Positions 38,501 through 50,600 of a DNA stretch of 64,000 nucleotides are shown here, one piece after another; the first letter of the stretch is position 1, and every line of letters begins with the position of its first letter. The stretch comes from Pampus argenteus (lineage: Eukaryota; Chordata; Actinopteri; Scombriformes; Stromateidae), in NCBI GenBank assembly GCA_036937835.1, contig CM072868.1, forward strand, positions 9,463,001 through 9,527,000, in the 5' to 3' direction. The notes beneath the pieces are model-generated. The model was not told where the DNA came from and ran no database searches. It saw only the letters and a list, made by a program, of their open reading frames with translations. The translations under genes and the position numbers were made by a program.

Positions 38501-41500
38501 AATGCAAACATGCAAGCATTGACAGAAGTTACATTCATTCTTTGACACCTAAGTACAGAGAAAATACTGGGCTTCATTCACCGACCCTAAGAAGACGTTT
38601 CCTCTGAAAACCCACTTATGCAGAGCACACTCAGGCACATTTGAGTGCTGACATGTTATTTCACAATCATTTGTTATTGCGTTTTCTTCAATTCTGCAGT
38701 TTAATATTATAGGATTTGAATTATACTAATATTCTGCATGGGATCAAAGCGATTTTCTTCTTTTGTTAATATGCCTTGGGCTGCCAAATATCAGTATCAG
38801 TACCTTAAGATCCAAGCATATTTATGACTTGTGTTTGCACAGTTTATCAGAAAAGCTTTGTTCATCTCTAAGATTAAAACTTCATCTGACAGAGAATGAA
38901 TAATGAATGTGTAGTTGTAATTTGAGGACTTGTGGGCTTGTTTAAATTTAAAACATATATAGTTACCAGGCTTGTAAGATATTAAACTCAGAAATGTATG
39001 TTTTTTGACCACTTTTTTCTTTGTTTTCTCCACAGAAGTCTTTCTCTCTGGTGTTGGAGGCTCTGGACTATGATAATGACACGTCAGAATCAGGTGAAGC
39101 CCTTTTCGTCCATGTGTAGACAGGAATGTAAAAGATAAGACACACACTTTTCACAATGTTTGGCTGTTTTTATTGTGTACAATATGAAATCAAACGTGTA
39201 TCTTTAAGTTTTCAACGTGAGGGGAAAATAACACCAATGCTTGTTTACAACTACATGTGGTTTGACACGATAAACCAATGTGAAAATATGCTTTGTGTGT
39301 TTATGTCTGTGATTGTGACGAGGTTAGAGGGTCTTTTATTCAGACCTCTTAATTTCCTGCTCGTTGTCCTTGTTGTTTCTCCTCATAATCAGGAAAAGCT
39401 CCATGACATTGAATGTGAGCTGTATGCTATAAAAAATGCAACACACACACACACACACACACACTTATACAGAGACAGATGTTCCTATCCCTTCCTCATT
39501 CCTGTCATACCGCAAGTCTTCCCTTTCATCCCACCATCATCCTCTACCTCCCTCTCAGCCAGTGAAGGGACCACAGTCTCATCCAAAAGATAGTTAAGAT
39601 AATGAGAAACTGGGAACTGCACCAGAGATGTCCTCTTCCATGTCTCCTTCCCTCTGCCCTCCAGCGCTGTTCTTACATCTTGTTTGCATTATCTTCCGTT
39701 TCCACCGTAGTTCCTGACAGCCCTTACATTGGGTCTAAAGCCGTTAACTAGGCCGGCAGCTTAGCTCAGCCCAAACACAGGCGTCCTGCAGCAGTGTGAA
39801 TGGACTTAGCTGGCCCCGCTGCTAATCAGAAAGGATTATCAAGCACGTCTGTACCTCTAAAACAGTCCTTGGGAATAGTGAGAAAACATTGTGTTCGTTG
39901 AAAACAGTATGACCTTCACTGAGTTTTGTTTAAATTAAATGTAGCTAGTGTTAATGTATTCTGCTTGATCATAATTTAGGCATTGTTTTTTTATAGTTAT
40001 GGTCTTCATTTCTATTGGTTGTAATATTTTACACAGCAAAGTAATTGCTGAGATCTGGAGATATCCCAAAATACAAATGAGTCCAATGGGTGTGATGGAT
40101 CACAGCTCTACTGAGGCAGAGAGCGCCTGCTGAGAAAACAGGTTTTATCGTTTTTATTGCGTTGTTACCAACTGTGAAAAGATACAAACACACCTTTCTC
40201 CAGATTTCTTGTTATTCAGAACCAATTTGTTTGAATTTGAAATTTCCATTATATGTACACATCAACCTGTATCTGTGTACAGATATAGGTCGATGTGTAC
40301 ATATAATGTTATCCATTAATTGACCCATTAATCAATTACCCAATTAATCCCAAATTGGATGCATAAATGAACAAAAGGGAGATACTTCTGGGAGTCCCTC
40401 AGCGCTCTCACGTGCACAAGTGCGGTGATCGTTTTGAGTCGTTTGAAAAGTGGCAAACATTTGGAAACAATGCCGCCTTGTTCCCCAGATCTCAGTAATT
40501 AAATCTGTAAACACAGTGCTGTAACAGAATGGAATTAACAGCATCAGTTTACTCTTTCTTCTTCTTTTGGTCTCTGCATATTTTGCTGTTGCGCTGTTCA
40601 CCCATTATTCAACTGTATTGACATAACATTCACAGCCACAAAACCACCACCACCGCTGGAGAGAGAAAGCGAAATTCAATATTAGAAGCTTTCTAATCCA
40701 ATTTCAAATCAGCTTGTCTACAAAATTCAAGACACATGTTTAGACTTAGTACTGTTATCCAAATGAGAATAAGTATATTGAGATAGACAAAATAAAACCA
40801 CCCAAATATTGCAGATCAATTGGTTTCCATAGGTCTATTGATTTGTTGGCTGTGGTGATATGGAATCACAAGTAAAGAGGAGGTGTTTCTTCTTCTGCGG
40901 TGTTTTCTCAGCCACTGTCAAGGGCAAGCACTTCTCAGCTAATACCAGTCAGTGGGGGACAATCACCAGAGGCCAGAAAAAGAGATTCAAGTGTTCTTGC
41001 TACCTGCAGACATAATCCCTGTGTGACTGCTGTTTATTGTGTGTTTGCTTTTTTCTAAAGTGTGATTTCAAAAACAGCTTAAGGCTTCTGTATTCTAGTT
41101 GCTGCTGTTTTTGCCATCTAATATTAGAGCTTCTCTCTCTCTCCTTGTGCTCACTTGTAACTGAGCCACCTCTTCTAATCGCATTAGAGAGGAAATGTTT
41201 TGCACCTTCCCTGCTGCGCTGGATAATATCGTGGTTATTTTTCTCCTTTTCTCCTATTCTCTCACCTGTCTGTTGAAATGGTGATGATGAAATTAACCTT
41301 TTGACTTGCCTGAGTCATAAAATAATGAAAAGCCCACAAGGCGCTGCAGTTTGGAAAACTAACCCTCAGATTTGACAACAAGCAGAGGCCAGTAGAGGGA
41401 CAGGGCAACGGCTGAGCTAACAGGGCGCTTCCATTCCCCTTAAACACACACACACACACACACTCATTCACTCTCACACACACGCACACTGTATACACAC

Positions 41501-41647
41501 ATGCACACATATCCCACGGGTCAATATGTGCCCCTGTTTTCATTCCTTTGTGTCAAACCACAGTGATCTCATCTCTCTATCAGGCGGTTTATGTGTGTGC
41601 ACTAATAGCTGCCTCCCTTCCTCTTTGTTTCTGTTTGCCTCTGTCTG

Positions 41648-41682
<35 letters not shown>

Positions 41683-44600
41683 AACACACACACTGTACAT
41701 CCCCCCTCTCTCCATTGCTCTCTCCATCCAACAAAGTTTCCCTTTCTGTGCTGTTATCTTGCAATCTTTCCCTTTATCCCGGCCACCATCTCTTAAATAC
41801 ACGCGTGTACATTGAGACACACACACACACATATATTCTCAGTGCTTTGTGTGTGTTAATACCCTGTCAGCGAGGATTATAACTGAGTTGGGGATGACAG
41901 TGCCTCTGGGAAATCCCCTCCGGGGGTTTAGGAGCAGCAGCCATCGGTCCAGTGCTGCTCTGGGCCTCATCTGGCCGTCACCTCTCTGCAGACTCTAACC
42001 CTTTTTCTCTAGTTTACTGCTACCAACAGTCGTCAATAGAACTGGAACAGTTCTTTACTCAGATCTTTCTTGTCTGAAATTCTGGGCAATCTGTATATTA
42101 AAAGATGCGTAGAGAGACATAAGCGATTTAGAAAACACATCTGCTTTCTCAAAATGCCCACTGGCTGCACTAAACAATATTTTTAAATCAACAAGCGATC
42201 GAGCAGTTACACGTAATGAACCCAATTATCATTTCACTCTGCAGCTACCCACGACTCTACAGAGCATTTTAGCATCTTTTAACTCTCAACTGTTGGCTTT
42301 ACCACCTGCAACTGTAGTCGTATGGTTCAGTCTCATCAACCTTGTTTCCAGCTGGTCTTCACCTGGTCTTGTTTCACTTCTCACCAGTAATGAACAGAAT
42401 ATTGAACTGTGGTGTATCGTGTGATCTAATCTAAATCTTAAAAGTTTAAAGAAGTTTTTTGTCTTCCCTACCGTCTCAGGTCAGTTGATCGAGCGTATCC
42501 TCCTCTCCTCCATGTTGAACCCCGGTGAACAGTGGCAGACGTACCGTCACCATGGACGAACTCTCAGCCTCGAGTACCGGCTCCGCTTCCGTTGTGACTC
42601 CAACTACTACGGACCTTTCTGCAACAAGTTCTGCCGGACCCGCGACGACTTCTTTGGTCACTTCAGCTGTGACCCCAGTGGCTCCAAGGTCTGCATGGAC
42701 GGCTGGATGGGACCAGAGTGCAAAGAGGGTGAGAGAGCATTTTAATGTGCTGTATGATAGATTACATCACACCACATGTCCTGTGTACATTTAGAAAAGA
42801 AAAAGTCTTTAGATTTGATTGGCTTCCATTCATTTCGTTCAATTAGCAGACTCTTGAAATGTGCTTGAGTTGTGTGATTTTATCAGTTAATATCAAATTT
42901 GGCCCAGTTGCATGTTAATTGACGTGACGAAAAAAACATGACTTTGCACCTCATGAGAAAAATATCGACCAGTGTCATATTTCTTAAATGGTGGTTGTGT
43001 TGTTTTGGAATCTAACTAACACACATGCATTCACTAACCCAAAAATCTAAAGTCGTAGCCATCAAAAATCCCTTTAATAAACCGGGACCAACCTTGTGGA
43101 TGTCCACACTTTTCAGAACTGTTCACTCTTTCTGAAAGTGCAGCCCCCTGATCCACAGCGGTTGGCAGCATACTGTAAAACCTGAGATGGTTCTCAGCAA
43201 CATGTATGTACACACATGTGCGGTGAATACTGACAGCCTTCAAGACTCTGTAAATTCACATCAGCTGACTTCATTGGACACTGTGTGGGGATTATTCTCC
43301 ACCTGTCTGTGACTCATCAACTGGATGACCTCACTCAGTGACCTCGGAGCGCTGCCATCGTGTTGCAATGGTAAAAATGAACGGAGGAAACCAGAGGTGG
43401 AAACCATGGGAACCCTGAAGGACATGCAGCTAGTTTTAGGACATCCTGCAGTCCAGCCCAGGCCACCTGCATCTCACTTCATCTGACTTCCTCCTCAGCA
43501 GGTTGCTGATTGGGCTGTAGAAATACAGGAAGTCTGGAAAATTAGCCAGGATCCCTCTGTTACCCCCTGCAGGTTACTAAACATGATGAAGTGCAGGGAG
43601 TTTTCACTTTGAATAACTTGACTGTTCAGACTGAAATACAGACTGTATATCTTTTCAGTTTATTGTGGTTTTATCTGGTTGGCAGTACCCGATTAATCTA
43701 CTTTACATCATCAACAGTGTAGCTCTTTGTGTGTGTGTTTTGTGTATGTGGTGATAGGTGCGGTTATTGTGTACCTGACAGTTGTTTGTTTTCATTCCTG
43801 TTTAACTGGCAGTGCTTCAGGTGTATTAGATACAGATTACAGGTTTTTATGCTCAATTGCTCAACAATAAATTAAAGTTAATCTGTATGTCATAGTTACT
43901 GTATTAATAGTCTGTATGTGTGTATATGTGTGTGTGTTTCCACAGCTGTGTGCAGGCAGGGGTGTCACCAGGTCCATGGCTCCTGTAGTGTACCTGGAGA
44001 ATGCAAGTGAGTCTGAGATACGCTTGTGAAAAATTTGTAAGATGTAAGTTTGCAAAGTTACCTCTACTTCCTCCTCGTGATAACGTCAGATTGTTTGCAC
44101 ATGCCCACAAATGGCCATCCGTTCTGTAGGGGTAATTAAAGAAAGGAAGTGGAACCAATCTATTACTGTTTGTTTACGTTAGCCTCCTGAGCTGCTAAAT
44201 GTCTGCTGAGAGGCACCTTCCAGGAGCTGACCAATCAGAACAGAGTAGAAGAGAGACAGAGGCTGAACTAAAGGGGTTGCATGAAGAGCCAGTATACGAT
44301 ATCAGGGAGTTTTCTTTTGAGCTGTAAATCATGCAGAGATATTCTAATAGAGCCCCAGACTATAAAAAAAAGAGCTGGAAATGTGAATGATATGTCTCCT
44401 TTAACAGACAGGGATGTGAAGCCTGCTATAATTTCCTGACCTTTTATAGAGATATTTCTTCTTTTGGTCATTTTATAGATGGCCTTTCTTCTTTTAGTCA
44501 AAATCAATTCTCGGTAATGTCACTCTCGTCTTCCTCCTCAGGTGTCATTATGGCTGGATGGGTCCTCTGTGTGACAAATGTATGACGTTCCCCGGCTGTG

Positions 44601-47600
44601 TGTACGGGAGCTGCACCGAGCCCTGGCAGTGTGTGTGCGACATCAACTGGGGAGGACTGCTGTGTGACAAAGGTCAGATATGTAACCCAGAGAGAGAGAG
44701 AGAGAGAGAAACATTGTGTGCACATATAAGTAAATGTTTGTCAGATGTGGTTCTTGACACACCTTTTCAGGAATCGCAGTGATCTTCTGTATAAGATAAG
44801 ACGCAACTCCCTCAGGGCTCCACCCTCCTCTCTTATAGCTTTTCCCACCACACTTTGACAAAGTTCCTCCAACATTATCCCATTTTTTTATACCCCAGCT
44901 CCCACTCTCTGTCCCAGTGTGGGAGCTGAGATCCGGGAACCAAATAAGTGCCCATGGGACTGTGCATTGTGTGAAGGAAAGGTGATAGCCTTGGGTAAGG
45001 TGAATGTGAGCGGAGTGGGGCAGGGCGCTCTTAGCTAGGTGGGGTCCTGAGCTGTTTCTGTGCTTTCAGAAAGGCTCTGTAAAGATCGGTTAGACAAAGA
45101 GTGTGGGCACGGAGGAGATCATTAGAGAAAGCAAAGCTTTAATCAGCCTTAACACTGGAGACAACAGGCCCTGCAGCTACTGGCCTGCTCATTCAACACA
45201 CTGAGCCAACCTGGATACACTTCAGCTGCTGTGCTGTGTGTGTATGTGTCTGTGTGCTTTTCTTTCCTGTACAGTTTCCTTCACTGCCTTTTTGTGCTGT
45301 GAACTAAAATATAAACTCATACTTCTGTGTTTTTAGATCTAAACTACTGTGGGACCCACCAGCCTTGTAAGAACGGTGGTACCTGCACCAACACAGAGCC
45401 AAACGAGTACCAGTGTGAGTGCCAGGATGGTTTCAGAGGACGCAACTGTGACATTGGTGAGTTTGGCTTCACCATCCTGGAAGATAAATGCCTCTGATTT
45501 ATTTGAACATTGCATGTTGACACAGCAGTGCTTATCAATAATATCAACTTATCAATGACATTTCAAAAATAAAATATAACAAACAATATACTATGATAAT
45601 ATAGATAATACAATGATTGATCTTAAAATGATACACAATACATAAACAGGAAACAGTCAAAAAAAGAAGGGAAACATATAAATGTGTACCAGGCAACACA
45701 ACAAATTCATTAATTAAATATATAAATACAACATCCACATTGAACTTTTGTTGGTTTAAAGTAAACGCCTACAGGTGTGATGTCAGAGGACGAAACGAGA
45801 AACATCCTCTTTACAGTGGAGGAAGGAATTTGTCTTGATTATGTTTTTCTTTATCCTCTGCTCCTGTTTTCTCCTCTCATCAGTGGAGCATGCGTGTTTG
45901 TCGTCCCCGTGTGTGAACGGAGCCACCTGTGTAGAAGACCCAACGGGCTTCAGCTGCATCTGCACTGACGGCTGGACCGGACACACCTGCGCAGATGGTG
46001 ATTGTCAATGCCACACACACACACAGACATTTTGAGCAAAGGGGCTGGGTGGTGTGAGATCGTTTGTGATTGGTTGTTATTGGGTCAAAGCCAGTGAGTG
46101 ACTTAATCAAGTCACAGCGGAAGCTAAATTAGCCCGAACACAAACACTATCAAAAGCAATCAGTGATCTGTCTCACCCTGTCTGGCTGTGTGTGTGTGTG
46201 TGTGTGTGTGTGCATTTACATATGTATTTGCATTGCCAAGAAAAGCAGTAGACTGAGACATCTCTGATCAACTCTATTGATTTAAAGTAAACACTGTGAG
46301 CTAAGTGTGTTGTTTTTATATGGCCTTGTTGCCGACATGGTTTAGATCCAGACGTGATAAGGTACAGCAGAACTGCAATGATCAGTCAATTAATCGATTA
46401 GTTGATCAAAAGAAAATTAATTGCCAACTGCTCAGTTATCACACAACCTTCCTGAGTTGTCAGATGACGTGAATGTTTATAAACCCCATCCATCCAATTC
46501 AATCAATTAAATTAAATTGAATTGAATTGAATTGAATTGAATTGATCCAAACCGGCATTAGAGGCCTCCAGAGGTTTAACTACAACAAGAGCACAGAGAT
46601 TGAACTTGACAGGACAGCTTGACGTTTAAATGCTGAATGTCTTATAGCAACCCTCATGCAAACATCGTGCACTGCCATGTTTTGAAAAGTGGATAAAGGT
46701 CACATATGTTAGTCACCGTGTAACAACTGAGCTGTCACATCAGTCTTATTCTCTGTGTCTGTTTGTACAGTGGGTTTGAGATTGTGTTATGCGTGTATGG
46801 CTGTCGGTGCGATTAGATCATACAGGTCATAGTCTGTTAGAGATGTGAGTGTAAACAAGCAGCGTTCCACATCCTCTGCTTTCACCTCCATCAGGATAAA
46901 CAGCACTGCAGGTCAGTAGGTGGCGTGTAAACACACCAAGAAGCATTTAAATCTGAGAGAGAATAAGAGGAGGAGAAAGACAAACAGGAATAAAAGAATA
47001 GTTTTTTTTTTTGCTTTGGTTAGTCACTCTTGTTATTTGTTGCTTGAATGGCGGCCTATTCTTGTCTTTATATGTCTTGTGGAGGGGGTCTCTCCAGGGA
47101 ATACGCAGCGAGAGAATTGTCAGGCTTGCAGGGAATGACAACCATAACCATAACACAGCTATGGTTTCAGACCATATTTATATATATAACCAATATTAAT
47201 TAAAGGCTTCTTTGTTTGTTATGAATTCTCCGTCTAGTTTTGGAAGAGTGCTGCTAGCCTGGCTGGGTTATTATTATTGTGTTGGGTTGGAGTCAGGGTC
47301 AGGACAATGGAAAATGGTTGTGCTGCAGGGTTAGGTAAATGAAAAAAGGTTATGAGAGAGACGGATGGAAAGTTCTTGAGTGAAAGATGTATACAACAGA
47401 GATACGCATGGGAAAAGGTGTGATGCCACTACTTTTAAGTTATTCATGGTTAACCCCTAAACTAAGTGCCTCTGTGTGTTTGTACGCTGTAACTAATTAC
47501 ATTTCATTATCTGTTTTTAATTCCTTTTCACATAAACACAGCATTGCAGCTCCATTTTTCTATTTCTATTTAACCCTGCGTTTCTCCCTTTTCATTTAAA

Positions 47601-50600
47601 TTCCTCTTCTTCCTCTCTCTCTCTGTCAGCCATGCACATGCAGCAGATGATTGCTTTTTATCACTGTTTGCGCAGGAACCAGAGCAGCAAAAAAAGAGAA
47701 TGAACAGCTCAGATCACACATGTCCACGTGGTGCCATCACACATACACACTCACAACATGTTTGATATTCACACACACACATTCCCATTACATAAAACAG
47801 CAATTCATGTACTATTTTTCTCTGTCTCTTCACAGCGGTGAGGCAGTGTGATCGGAGTCCCTGTGGACGTGGAGCGACGTGTCAAGAGGCTCCTGGAGGT
47901 TACCGCTGCCTCTGCCCGCCCGGATGGAGTGGCAGGACATGCCAGCTCGGTCAGTGAGTCGGGATTAAATATAGGCATATATGCACATACATGGTCACTG
48001 CCTCCAGCTAACTGTAGCCTCTTATACCTGCTCAAGGTTTAATTCATTTATTCATAAAATCAGGCTCAGCGCTTACATCCTAATCAACTGAAACTGATTA
48101 CAAAAGATAGGATAAATGCAGTAGATAAGCTAGAACAATAGATATGAATCTATACAATGTAAAAAAAAAAAAGATATTTCACAAGGCAATTAAAGAACTG
48201 TTTGAAAAAAAAACATTATAAAAATAACAAAGATTACATAAAAAATTTAATTGTACTGTCCAATCAAGGTTATTTTGGACTTAAACGAATATTATTATTA
48301 TTTATTATCAGAATGCTGACTTATTTTAATATGTATATTTATATATTTTAATTAATAAATCAATCAATGTCATTCTGATATAATTTTCCAATATAGCATC
48401 TATTGTAAAATGTAACATACATATACAGTACATATTCATATTACTGGTGAGTACACAACAGCACCATGGATGAAATCAACAGTAAAACAAAACAGAGACA
48501 ATGATCTTAGATTAAAGATGGAGAACAGAGACACTTGTTCATGTCATTTATTAAATCAGAAGATTGCCAAAGAAGAATAAGACAATTAATGCTAAGAGGA
48601 AACTGATGCCAAATATTTCAGAAAACTTTTCTCAAAGGCTGCAGATGTGATTTTGCTTATATCATGATAACAGTCACGATATGGTGTTTTTTTTTGCTAA
48701 AGTTGTTTGATTTTATAATGGCAAAATTTCTATCCTTGTTTTCACAGTCTGTTAATGAAAATTGTCATCAGAAATGTTTTGTTAGGATCCAGATCGTCTA
48801 ACAAACTAAATCAGTCAGAGCTGTAATACTCGAGTGGTTTCTAACTCCACAAAAACTGCGCTTCAGCAGGCAATATGTGATTATGTGCTCCATTTGAATT
48901 AAATTATGCATTTAAAGCACAAATTAAAGAAGCAGAAAAAGTCATTGCATCTTAAATCTCCCATTAATCCATCCTGGCTGTGAATCAGTATTCTCTGAAT
49001 GCACTGTCATGTCTCTTTGGGCTGCATTCGCTCACATTGACAAGTATGATCCCCGAGGGTGGCTGTGTTAGATGGTACAGCAGAGGGAATATTGTATAGA
49101 ATCAGGTCATACACACAGGCCATATATGCACTAATACAGAGGCTTGAGGGTTATGAAGTACAAACTGAGACATATTTCAGGATGACAGCCTCTCCTACTC
49201 CTCTGTGTTACAGTGATATGTCACTCTGACACTTGATAATCACCCATAGTTCCACATCACAGGTCAGCCGCTCACAGTATATAATGTGCACACACACATA
49301 CACAGTGTTCAAACACAAGTGATATAACTGTTCATAGCCTGAGCCGATACGCAGAGCATCAGTAAAGGCTCAAACAGTGAAAAGCAATTATACTCAGTTT
49401 CACTGTTTTATTAGCCAACTTCTGTCCCCATATTTCCTCCAGTGGATCAGGACGAATGCTCCGGCTGCTCCGGCTGCTCCTATAGATAACACACACACAC
49501 ATACACACACGTACACGTCACCGGTGCTAAACCCTAATAGGTTTCTCAGCAACGGTAACAGGTTTAGATTACCTATAACTGACTACTTCCTCTTTATTCA
49601 TTCAGTATTTCTTTCTAATCCTTCTCCTCTGTTATCAGAGCCAAGCCCTCGGGGGGGTTCCTGGCTTCGACGGTGCCTGAATAAAAGGGTGGGAATAGGT
49701 ACACATAAACCTAACAGAAGCAGTGGCACAGCGGGGAGATCCATGCATGAATACAGAAGACGCCTCGGGGATGTACTTTGAATGTGTAAACATAATATTC
49801 AAAGAGCTTTAAGAGACATGCACTCTGTCTCCAAGTGGTTGGGGTGGTTTACATTCTGCTGCCCAGTATTTTATCTCATTTCAATGAGTAGTTTAATTAA
49901 TGATGTGCACTGTGTCGATTATGTTGATGATATTTTGGTTTATTGATACTGACCTTTGGTTTGTGGAGCGCTACCATTTCTGGACTAAACCATTGCCATT
50001 AACTAGGGCTTCAGAACGCAGATGCACAACAGACTGAATTTCCATTTTGTTTCACTTCAATTTTTGGACTCTAGAGGAACTAAGTGGACACATTTCTGCA
50101 AGGGGATTAATAAATTATAATTCAACTCAAAATTGTTACAGATATGCTGTATGCTTGACTGTCTTCTGCCTGAAAACTCACCTTTTCAGGCACTTGATGT
50201 CTCCATCTCTTAAAGAAAAATAAAACACCTAAGCATTCATGTTGCAGTGCTCATCAAATATTTAGTGGTTTATTTGAAAGGGATGCAATGTCACATTTGT
50301 ACACTGTCTAAGTTGCTTTGGAAATTGCAAAATCCATTATGAAACTTCCCTCACCTCATTAATCTCAGATTTAAGTTTAACTTTCAGATTCTTCATGTTA
50401 ACATGAATGTTCTGTGTCCTTTTTTCATGCTACATACCAATTCTGTATAGTGTGTTAAAAGTGGAAAAGTTACAAAATTAAGTATACTTAAATATGACAG
50501 TGTTCATACTAATTTCAACTAAGTGTGTCAAATATACAAGCTATGAACATAAATATCCAAACCCGTTTAGATTATTTTCTTTTTGTCTTAATGTCTCTAT

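Larger units (their letters stand above)
23877..39035 (+). other. Jagged-like gene intron 2 (15.2 kb)
   Basis: The largest intron of the window. It holds microsatellites (CA 26306-26340, GT 32551-32580, CA 35303-35329, GT 37101-37121), pyrimidine-rich DNA at 37150-37850, repeat fragments at about 24455-24670, 30935-31130 and 31945-32270, and a short perfect hairpin at 34617-34653. Open frames of 113-180 codons (26230, 37481, 37495) are compositional and show no domain. No intronic gene is recognised. Confidence 0.6.

Noticed and set aside
39440..39464. Regular CA arrays as CRISPR-like repeats
   Set aside because: They are plain dinucleotide microsatellites with no spacers, in a eukaryotic genome.
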